From NCBI GenBank assembly GCA_947484245.1, contig CANKOT010000036.1, positions 1-20,086 on the forward strand: 20,086 bases of DNA. Direction: 5' to 3'. The DNA comes from Comamonadaceae bacterium (lineage in GTDB: Bacteria; Pseudomonadota; Gammaproteobacteria; Burkholderiales; Burkholderiaceae). This document shows positions 14,182 to 20,086 of this stretch, piece by piece (the first letter of the stretch is position 1; the number at the start of each line of letters is the position of its first letter). The position numbers and the translations under genes were made by a program. The notes under the pieces are model-generated. The model did not search any database. It saw only the letters and a list, made by a program, of their open reading frames with translations, and was not told the DNA's origin.

Positions 14182-15183
14182 TCAATCGCTCTTTATTTTG
14201 GCGTCACGAATGACTTTGCCATAGCGGTTGAGCTGGTCTTTGGTAAGCGCCACGAACTCGTCGGGCGTGGTGCCTGTGATTTTGAGACCCAGACCGGCAT
14301 AGCGTGCCTTGATTTCTGGATCGGCCAAGGCTTTGAGAGCTTCACGATTGAGAATGTTAACAATGTCCTTGGGCAAACCAGGAGGTGCTGTCAGTGCAAA
14401 CCAGGTGCTGAACTCAAAGCCCTTGACGCCCACCTCTTCAAAGGTTGGCACATTGGGGTATTCGGGGTGACGGGTTTTGGCGGGGACACCAATCATCCGA
14501 AGCTTGTTGCCTTTGATCAGCGCAGAGACAGTGGCAATGCCCTGAAATGTCACATTGACCATACCCGATGCGGCATCTTGTGCTGCTTGGCTGGCGCCCT
14601 TGTAGGGCACATGTCTAAGATCGATGCCAAGTTGTGCACCAAACATGGCGCCTGCAATGTGCTGCGGGCTGCCATTGCCACCGGATGAGTAGGTGATGGT
14701 GTCAGGCTTGGCTTTGGCTGCAGCCACCAAATCGGCGATGGTCTTGAAAGGGGAGTCCATCGGCACTGCCGCTGTGAAATCGATGATCGCCGCCTGGGTG
14801 ATGTAGGCGAAGTCGTTGATCGGGTTGTAGGGCGTGTTGGGGTTCAGGTTGGGCACCATCGTTAAGACGCTGTCGTTAAAACCGCCAATGGTGTAGCCAT
14901 CTGGTGCCGCTTTGGCCAGACGCTCTGAACCAATGATGCCGGCTGCACCCGTGATGTTTTCAATCACGATGGGCTGGCCCATGTTGACCGACATTTTCTG
15001 CGCAAGCAAACGCGCCGCCACGTCCACTGCGCTGCCAGCGGCCAATGGAATGATCATGCGGATGGGTTTGTTGGGGTAGGCTGCTTGGGCTTGCGCCTGG
15101 GCACTCAAACCCAAAGTCGAAACGCAAGCCACCACTGTGGCTACTTGCTTCACCAATTGGTGCAATTGAATTTGCTTCATCAT
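14182..15183 (-). CDS. Bug/TctC-family substrate-binding protein (second copy)
   Basis: This 333-residue periplasmic protein has a signal peptide over about residues 1-34 (ending SAQAQAQA), the opening YPNKPIRMIIPLAAGSAVDVAARLLAQ, the loop ITYSSGGNGSPQHIAGAMFGAQLGIDLRHVPYKGASQAAQDAASG and the block RHPEYPNVPTFEEVGVKGFEF. Two adjacent ATGs are available; AAGGAG gives better spacing to the second (15180), a difference of one residue. It is the last gene of an apparent four-gene operon and should bind the substrate, or a related carboxylate or amide, handled by the upstream molybdenum hydroxylase and amidohydrolase. No TctA or TctB membrane genes are near. It differs clearly from the Bug protein at 837-1805. 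Confidence 0.92.
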   Translation of the reverse strand: MMKQIQLHQLVKQVATVVACVSTLGLSAQAQAQAAYPNKPIRMIIPLAAGSAVDVAARLLAQKMSVNMGQPIVIENITGAAGIIGSERLAKAAPDGYTIGGFNDSVLTMVPNLNPNTPYNPINDFAYITQAAIIDFTAAVPMDSPFKTIADLVAAAKAKPDTITYSSGGNGSPQHIAGAMFGAQLGIDLRHVPYKGASQAAQDAASGMVNVTFQGIATVSALIKGNKLRMIGVPAKTRHPEYPNVPTFEEVGVKGFEFSTWFALTAPPGLPKDIVNILNREALKALADPEIKARYAGLGLKITGTTPDEFVALTKDQLNRYGKVIRDAKIKSD

Positions 15184-15231
15184 TGTCTCCTTAATAAAAA
15201 ATCGAACACTTTAAAAAATTTGACAGGTAAC

Positions 15232-16335
15232 TTAGACATTCAGTCCGAGAACCTGGATCGCGTTTTCTCCAAGAATGCCCAGGCGATCATCATCGCTGAG
15301 CTCAGGGGTACTCATGACGTGGGTGACAGGGTCTTCTTCCCAAGGAATAGGGTGATCGGTGCCAATCATGATTTGTCCCGCGCCAACTTCAGCCGCCAAA
15401 TGGCGCAATGCCTCTGGTGTGAACACCAGAGAGTCGACATAAATTTGCCGCATGTATTCAGATGGCTTTTTGCGCAAAACAATATCAGGGTTGCAGTTCT
15501 TCGGGGAAACGAAGCAAGACCTGTCCATGCGAGGTGCATAGGAGCCTAAGAATCCGCCACCATGTGCCGCCAATACTTTGAGCTTGGGGTATTGGTCAAA
15601 GATGCCCTCGAAAATGAGTTTCTCTAATGCAATGGTGGTATCCAATGGATTGCCAATGGTATTGGCCAACCAGCCGTTGCCTTTAAAGCGGTGTTGCAAT
15701 TCGGGCGTACTTTGAGGGTGGATGAACAACATCACGCCCAACTCCTCAGCTTTGGCTAGCACAGGATGAAACTCGGGATGGCAAAAATCACGGCCTACTA
15801 CGCTGCCGCCAATGGCTGCGCCCTTGAGTCCGAATTTGCGAACAGCCTCTTCAAGTTGCTGCACCGCCAAATCTGGAAACTGCATGGCCAAAGAAGCAAA
15901 GCCGGCAAATCGATTGGGCTCCCTCGCGCACAGCTCGGCCAGACCTTCGTTGTTGATGCGGCAGATGGCTTCTGCTGTATCGCGGTCCTTTCGATACCAA
16001 AAAGGGTTGATGCTGAGCACCTGCATGTCAATGCCCATGCGGTCCATGGCGGACAGGCGTGAGGGGATGTCGATGAAGTGTTCGGGAACGCCTTTGACGG
16101 GAGGAATGACGCTGGGGGCTTCATCGCCCATCAAATCAATTGCAGATTGAAAAAAACAATGTGCATGAACATCAACGGTGCGAGCACGTTTGCCCTTGAT
16201 GATGACGGGTGGGCGTCGCAAAGAAATGCCCGCCTCATCTCCGGTTGGCATCATGGTGCGCAAACCACATCCACAAAATTGCAGGCCCCCTATGGGGTTG
16301 CCTGCGCCTTGAGGTATTAACCAATTTTTAAGCAT
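15232..16335 (-). CDS. ACMSD-type amidohydrolase family protein (Amidohydrolase_2)
   Basis: This 367-residue protein belongs to the TIM-barrel amidohydrolase-2 family, which includes ACMSD and related decarboxylases and hydrolases of aromatic breakdown products. Metal-ligand motifs are DVHAHCFF (the HxH near residues 57-59), IHPQS in the middle, AHGGGFLGSYAPRMD and the late IGTDHPIPWEED. An N-terminal extension of about 50 residues before the HxH includes a GLQFCGCGLRTMMP stretch whose role is not clear. The ATG at 16335 has AGAAAG upstream. It sits 39 bases after the [2Fe-2S] subunit gene and 48 before the Bug gene, so all are probably co-transcribed. Decarboxylation of a ring-cleavage or hydroxylated acid is plausible; the exact substrate is unknown. 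Confidence 0.87.
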   Translation of the reverse strand: MLKNWLIPQGAGNPIGGLQFCGCGLRTMMPTGDEAGISLRRPPVIIKGKRARTVDVHAHCFFQSAIDLMGDEAPSVIPPVKGVPEHFIDIPSRLSAMDRMGIDMQVLSINPFWYRKDRDTAEAICRINNEGLAELCAREPNRFAGFASLAMQFPDLAVQQLEEAVRKFGLKGAAIGGSVVGRDFCHPEFHPVLAKAEELGVMLFIHPQSTPELQHRFKGNGWLANTIGNPLDTTIALEKLIFEGIFDQYPKLKVLAAHGGGFLGSYAPRMDRSCFVSPKNCNPDIVLRKKPSEYMRQIYVDSLVFTPEALRHLAAEVGAGQIMIGTDHPIPWEEDPVTHVMSTPELSDDDRLGILGENAIQVLGLNV

Positions 16336-16374
16336 TGTTGTTGTCTTTCTGGAGGGAAGTTGTTTGTCAATTGA

Positions 16375-16842
16375 TCAGTCTTGAAAGGTCGCAGGTGTCA
16401 TGCGTTGAGCGGCCTGCTCAATCGCCCGAATCATGCGCACATGCGCACAGCAACGGCACAAATGTTTATCGAGTGCCTGCGCAATGTCTTGACGCGAAGG
16501 ATTGGGCTGGTGCGTTAGCAAAGCCGCAGCAGATGTCACGATACCCGAAACACAAAAGCCGCATTGCGCAGCCCGGTTTTCCAAAAAGGCAGTTTGGACT
16601 GGATGAGGCGCTTCGGGCGTACCCAAGCCTTCTAGGGTGGTGATGTGAGAGTCTTGAACAGACCACACGGGCAAGTTGCACGACGTTTGCGGTTTGCCAT
16701 CGACCAGCACCATGCAGGCGCCGCATTCTCCTTGCCCGCATCCAAACTTCGGACCACTCAGGCCAAGCTCGTCGCGCAATACCGACAGCAACAAACGCTG
16801 CGGATTCAATTCTTGTGTCACGGTCTGACCATTGACTTGCAT
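16375..16842 (-). CDS. [2Fe-2S] subunit of a molybdenum hydroxylase (IorA/NicA-like)
   Basis: This 155-residue electron-transfer subunit has two cluster domains. The plant-ferredoxin-like N-terminal half carries CGQGECGACMV and the later C of TSCNLP; the C-terminal half carries CGFC and the CRC of LCRCC. It passes electrons from the molybdenum centre in the next subunit. The usual CRCG reads CRCC here, an extra cysteine at the second cluster. GGAG precedes the ATG at a normal distance. No FAD subunit is encoded, so, as in IorAB and NicAB types, electrons probably go to a cytochrome or other acceptor. The large subunit lies 51 bases upstream. Confidence 0.92.
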   Translation of the reverse strand: MQVNGQTVTQELNPQRLLLSVLRDELGLSGPKFGCGQGECGACMVLVDGKPQTSCNLPVWSVQDSHITTLEGLGTPEAPHPVQTAFLENRAAQCGFCVSGIVTSAAALLTHQPNPSRQDIAQALDKHLCRCCAHVRMIRAIEQAAQRMTPATFQD

Positions 16843-16860
16843 TATTTGGGCTCCAGTGTG

Positions 16861-16898
16861 TTCATGTGTTCATGGTTTCATGAATTAATGGTTTCATA
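16861..16898. repeat. Short TTCAT(G/A) repeats with 8-base period
   Basis: TTCATG begins at 16861, 16869 and 16877 and TTCATA at 16893, all in the same 8-base register with one degenerate unit between. The array fills the gap between the large-subunit stop and the [2Fe-2S] gene and reaches the stop codon. It probably arose by slippage and has no clear function. Confidence 0.4.
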
Positions 16899-19107
16899 AA
16901 TTAGCTTCGGCATGAATAGCCACAAGCAACTGGTCAGGCGTTAGGGGCAGTTGGCGTAGCCGCAGTCCAAGGGCTTGGCTCACAGCATTGGCCAGAGCTG
17001 CAGCAACAGGACCCTGTGCTGCCTCTCCGGCACCGAGCGGCGCTTTGTCAGGGCGGTCTAGCACATGAACGCAGACTTCAGGAACTTCGTTAAATCGCAA
17101 GATGGGGTAGCTGGTCCAGTCACGCGACGTGACATGCTGAGTGTCAAAGTTAACTTGTTCTTTCAGCGTCCAGCTGAGACTTTGCAAGGCGCCGCCCTCG
17201 GTTTGGTTGATCACGCCATCCAGGTCCACCACCATGCCCACGTCAACTGCTAGGTCCAAATTGAGCACTCGCACTTGCTCGCCAACTTCAACGCGCGCAA
17301 GCACCGCGCACCAGGCACCCGTGTTTTTGTAGCGTGCCCAAGCCATGCCATGTCCAACGCCTTCTTCACATGGGCTTGACCACCACTTGGAACGTTGGAC
17401 CACCGCTTGAAGAACATCCTTGGCACGCTCATCCTGCATGTGTCTCAGACGAAAAGCCAAGGGCTCTTGGTTTGTGGCGCTGGCAATTTCGTCCATGAAA
17501 GATTCGATGGCGAACACGTTGGCAAATGCACCCAGTCCACGCATGGCCGATGTCCTCAATGGCATCACCATCAATCGGTGGTTGATGACATTCAAATTGG
17601 CCAAAGCATAACCAGGCACCGCGTTGCGATCGGCGCCACCACCGGCAGACAGAGGTGGATTGATGGCGATTGGCAAGGGCTCACCGCCCGCCATTTGACT
17701 GGCTGCCAACAAGGTAGATGAACTCGCTCGCCCTGGGCGAGAGCTGTAACCATTGGCCCAAAGCTCGTGCTGCCAATGGGTGATTTGGCCACTTGGGTCT
17801 ACGCAGGCTTGAAGTTGTACGCTTTGAGCCGCACCCAGCGGTGCATGGGCCAGCTCGTCTTCTCGTGACCAGAGCACACGCACATGGACGCCAGGATTTT
17901 TCAGAGCCATTAAAACGGCATCAAAAGCCACGTCATCCGCGCCGTTATGGCCGTAGCACCCAGCCCCTTCAACGTGATGGACCGTGATTTCTTTGCGAGA
18001 GAGATTAGGCTGCCGCTTGGCCAGAGCCAACACAATGTCATCGCGCAGGTTGTGTATGCCTTGGCTGTGCGTCCAGATTTCAAGGTGGCTGCCATCCCAT
18101 CGCGCCACCGCACAAGACGGTCCAATAGAGGCGTGGGCCAAATAGGGTTTGAAAAATGCTGCTTCAAAACGTTTGCCAGGCTGGTTGGTTTGAGCTGCCC
18201 AGTCGGCTTGACCTTGTTGAAAGGGCACCGTGGTCTGGTGTTCGGCTTGGCGCAAAAACTCGGGCAAATTGTGTTGTGTGGGCAATTGCTCTGGTAGCTG
18301 CCAGGTCAGTGCACTGGCCACTCGCTCTGACCAAGTATGCGCAAGGTGCTCTTGTTGGGCCAACACGGCCACAAAACTGCCGTCTGACCAGCACTGCACA
18401 TCGGCCGGTAATTGTCCGAGCAAGTCATTTGGCAAACCGCTTAGCTGTGCAGTCAGCGAAGGTGCTCTGACAACACGGCCATGGCGCATGTCTGGCCACC
18501 GCAAATCATGAATGAAGCGGGCACGCCCAAAGACCTTGTCTTGCAGGTCTACCCGCGCGTTATTGCTTTTTCCTAGGAGCCGCCGTTGGTGAGGCTGCTT
18601 AGGCAGGTATTGACCGTCATATTCAATGCTCAGGTCGCTGTTTTGTAAGAGTTGCCAGTAGTTGCCCAATGCACGCCCATCGGCAGCATGCAAAACGCCC
18701 GCATGAACAGAGATGGCTTCGCTTGGCACACCCGTTTGCGAAGCGGCGCGTTGCAATGCCAAACCTCGCAGATGGGCGCAGGCATGGCGAATGGCACCGC
18801 CACTGTCTTGCACCGACAAGCTGCCAGAGGTCACGCCCTCATCGGGGCCGCGCAAAGTGCTGGCGCTGATCAAATTGATTTGCGCTAAGTAGACATCTAA
18901 CTCTTCAGCAGCCAACAAGCGCAGTGCAGTCAGAATGCCTTGTCCTAATTCGGCTTTACCGGTCAAAATTTCAATTTGGCCCGGGGTCTGCAAGCTCAAC
19001 CACTGCGAGAGTTTGCGGTTGGTGTGCAAACTTCCTGGCAGTTGAGCCTGTCCGTCTTGACGCTCAATGACGAAACCTCTCACGGAGGGGGGATTCTGAT
19101 GGGTCAT
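16894..19107 (-). CDS. Molybdenum-cofactor-binding large subunit of a xanthine dehydrogenase family hydroxylase (IorB-like)
   Basis: This 737-residue catalytic subunit would hydroxylate a ring carbon (often of an N-heterocycle) or oxidise an aldehyde using water and a molybdopterin cofactor. Visible family blocks are EILTGKAELGQGILTALRLLAAEELDV with TSGSLSVQDSGGAIRHACA near the N-terminus, GCYGHNGADDVAFDAVLMAL in the centre, MRGLGAFANVFAIESFMDEIA, and GAGEAAQGPVAAALANAV near the C-terminus, where the Glu is the expected catalytic base. I use the ATG at 19107; a TTG two codons earlier is also in frame, and neither has a good ribosome site. No TAT signal or C-terminal cytochrome domain is visible, unlike NicB. 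It is the first gene of the operon running to 14182. The substrate cannot be fixed from sequence. Confidence 0.9.
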   Translation of the reverse strand: MTHQNPPSVRGFVIERQDGQAQLPGSLHTNRKLSQWLSLQTPGQIEILTGKAELGQGILTALRLLAAEELDVYLAQINLISASTLRGPDEGVTSGSLSVQDSGGAIRHACAHLRGLALQRAASQTGVPSEAISVHAGVLHAADGRALGNYWQLLQNSDLSIEYDGQYLPKQPHQRRLLGKSNNARVDLQDKVFGRARFIHDLRWPDMRHGRVVRAPSLTAQLSGLPNDLLGQLPADVQCWSDGSFVAVLAQQEHLAHTWSERVASALTWQLPEQLPTQHNLPEFLRQAEHQTTVPFQQGQADWAAQTNQPGKRFEAAFFKPYLAHASIGPSCAVARWDGSHLEIWTHSQGIHNLRDDIVLALAKRQPNLSRKEITVHHVEGAGCYGHNGADDVAFDAVLMALKNPGVHVRVLWSREDELAHAPLGAAQSVQLQACVDPSGQITHWQHELWANGYSSRPGRASSSTLLAASQMAGGEPLPIAINPPLSAGGGADRNAVPGYALANLNVINHRLMVMPLRTSAMRGLGAFANVFAIESFMDEIASATNQEPLAFRLRHMQDERAKDVLQAVVQRSKWWSSPCEEGVGHGMAWARYKNTGAWCAVLARVEVGEQVRVLNLDLAVDVGMVVDLDGVINQTEGGALQSLSWTLKEQVNFDTQHVTSRDWTSYPILRFNEVPEVCVHVLDRPDKAPLGAGEAAQGPVAAALANAVSQALGLRLRQLPLTPDQLLVAIHAEANL

Positions 19108-19485
19108 GTTCAAAGGTAGTTGTCGCTATTTGAATCTATTCTTGACCTTGCAAGTTGTCTAATACCAATTTTGATTTTCGCTATATCACTATGGCATGGC
19201 ACGAGTCCAGTCTATTTCGACCAGATGGGCGTCATTGAAGCCTGATTTGGACTAGTCATTTTGTCGGTGTTTTCCCTCGTAAAACGGGCCTTTTAAAGCT
19301 TGATGGACCACAGAAATTTGTAAGGTAGAAGTCAGGAAACTCATTTCCTCCAATGAAGCTGCCAATCAATCGCAAATTTTCTTAATTTACTTACTTTTGG
19401 AAAGGGCTTTCCTTTGATTAGACGTGCATCTGGCTAATTAATAAAATTCGAAAAATTTACTTTTACCCAAGTCAAGAAAGTTCTA
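19108..19485. other. Gene-free divergent regulatory region
   Basis: No credible gene is seen in these 378 bases, which are more AT-rich than the flanking genes, especially from 19370 to 19470. The region should hold the promoters for the minus-strand hydroxylase operon and the plus-strand membrane-protein/TPR pair. It contains a TGGCATGGCA stretch at 19192-19201 and two GGAAA-N4-TTTCC inverted repeats listed separately. No clear sigma-70 promoter could be assigned by eye. Confidence 0.6.
19335..19412. promoter_or_regulatory. Pair of GGAAA-N4-TTTCC inverted repeats, candidate operators
   Basis: The same 14-base inverted repeat occurs at 19335-19348 and 19399-19412, with different spacers (CTCA and GGGC). 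The outer matches differ: AGGAAA...TTTCCT in the first, and GGAAAG...CTTTCC (spacer GG) in the second. Their centres are 64 bp apart, about six helical turns. They lie in the divergent region upstream of the 19486 gene and could bind one dimeric regulator at two sites. Chance cannot be excluded for such A/T-rich arms. Confidence 0.35.
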
Positions 19486-19782
19486 ATGTTGCTTGCAGTT
19501 GTCATTGCCAAGAGTTTGATTGAGCTTTCGCTCATGTTCATCGTTGGGCGATTTTTGCTGGGACTGTTGGCTGGGCCCAACCGAGACAACAATGTTTTCT
19601 GGCAACTGCTCGATGTGGCTTCCAAGCCAGCACTCTGGATCACTCGCAAAATCAGCCCAAGGCTGATCCTTGACCGACACATACCTTTGGCCACTAGCAG
19701 CTGGCTCATCATTGCTTGGGTTTTTGTGGTGCAAATGAAAATTGAAATGTGCCTCGAAATGGGAATAGCGGCATGTCAGTGA
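19486..19782 (+). CDS. Small membrane protein, unknown function
   Basis: This predicted 98-residue protein has an N-terminal hydrophobic segment (about 1-32, MLLAVVIAKSLIELSLMFIVGRFLLGLLAG), a polar middle with FWQLLDVASKPALWITRKISP, and a second hydrophobic segment (about 67-85, HIPLATSSWLIIAWVFVVQM). Two membrane spans with a short soluble loop are likely. I do not recognise the family. It overlaps the following TPR gene by ten bases, which supports it as real despite a weak ribosome site (AAGAAAG). The antisense frames at the same place lack such support. Confidence 0.6.
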   Translation: MLLAVVIAKSLIELSLMFIVGRFLLGLLAGPNRDNNVFWQLLDVASKPALWITRKISPRLILDRHIPLATSSWLIIAWVFVVQMKIEMCLEMGIAACQ

Positions 19783-20086
19783 ACACCCATATTTCCCCCG
19801 CAAACGCAAGCACTGCTTTTCGCAGCAAATGCTTGTGGTTGAAATTCAAGGCCAAAACGCTGTTGGTCTTTGGCCTTCGGGCCAAAGCCCATGAGACCTT
19901 TCAAGAAATTCTCGACATCAATCCTGCCGATGCTTTAGCGCTCAACAGTCTCGCTTACGAAGAGTTGAACAATCGCCGCTTAGTACAAGCTTTGAGCTAT
20001 TTTGAACGCGCATTGGTTCAAACACCCAACAACGCCAATGCCCATTTCAATGTCGGATTTGTGTGTGAAGAGCTTGGACGCAGCCA
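19773..20086 (+). CDS. TPR-repeat protein, N-terminal part (3' end outside window)
   Basis: The frame opens at the ATG at 19773 and stays open to the window edge, giving 104 residues. After a basic N-terminus of about 35 residues, TPR-like helices begin: AKAHETFQEILDINPADALALNSLAYEELNNRRLVQALSYFERALVQTPNNANAHFNVGFVCEELGRS, with the family's small/hydrophobic spacing and NNANAHFNVGFV turn. TPRs mediate protein contacts; the specific role is unknown. It overlaps the small membrane protein gene, so both products may act together at the inner membrane. Confidence 0.75.
   Translation, partial: MSVNTHISPANASTAFRSKCLWLKFKAKTLLVFGLRAKAHETFQEILDINPADALALNSLAYEELNNRRLVQALSYFERALVQTPNNANAHFNVGFVCEELGRS

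Noticed and set aside
19434..19809. Minus-strand open frames opposite the small membrane protein
   Set aside because: The plus-strand frame has two plausible membrane spans and overlaps the TPR gene in operon fashion; the minus-strand frames have neither domain nor context.
1..20086. CRISPR arrays, insertion sequences or prophage genes
   Set aside because: No regularly spaced long repeats, transposase, integrase or phage structural genes were seen on either strand.

Overview
The window looks like a betaproteobacterial chromosome segment, most likely Burkholderiales/Comamonadaceae. The reasons are a moderate GC content (about half, estimated by eye), two separate Bug/TctC-type substrate-binding proteins, and close similarity of the recognisable proteins to families common in that order. 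No rRNA, complete tRNA, transposase, integrase or CRISPR array is present.

Layout. (1) 2-684, + strand: the 3' end of arsJ and an overlapping arsR, the tail of an arsenic operon. (2) 837-2359, + strand: a Bug-family binding protein and a cupin protein as a two-gene unit, followed by a sequence shaped like the 3' quarter of a tRNA. (3) 2543-6018, + strand: a four-gene ABC importer whose binding protein resembles the PhnD-related 'putative selenate' type more than true PhnD. (4) 6081-10285: egtD (+), senA (-), senB (+) and selD/senC (+). (5) 10300-14108, - strand: a four-gene ABC transporter with the order and sizes of E. coli yehZ(osmF)-yehY-yehX-yehW, convergent with selD. (6) 14182-19107, - strand: a probable catabolic operon with a molybdenum hydroxylase large subunit, its [2Fe-2S] subunit, an ACMSD-type amidohydrolase and a second Bug protein. 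(7) 19108-19485: a gene-free divergent regulatory region. (8) 19486-20086, + strand: a small membrane protein overlapping a TPR protein that runs off the window.

The central feature is regions 3-5. EgtD should make hercynine from histidine. SelD/SenC should make selenophosphate from selenide. SenB should move selenium from selenophosphate onto a nucleotide-sugar-derived sugar. SenA, an EgtB-like non-heme iron enzyme, should join the selenosugar to hercynine on the way to selenoneine. The importer upstream is a plausible source of the selenium oxyanion, and the YehZYXW-type betaine transporter next door is a plausible uptake system for a histidine betaine (hercynine, ergothioneine or selenoneine). 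No selA, selB, selC or mnmH/selU is in the window, so selenophosphate made here has no other visible use locally. The enzymes senABC belong to a described pathway (selenoneine biosynthesis). The less explored parts are the dedicated importer, the neighbouring betaine transporter, the three-transcript arrangement and a possible operator upstream of the importer.
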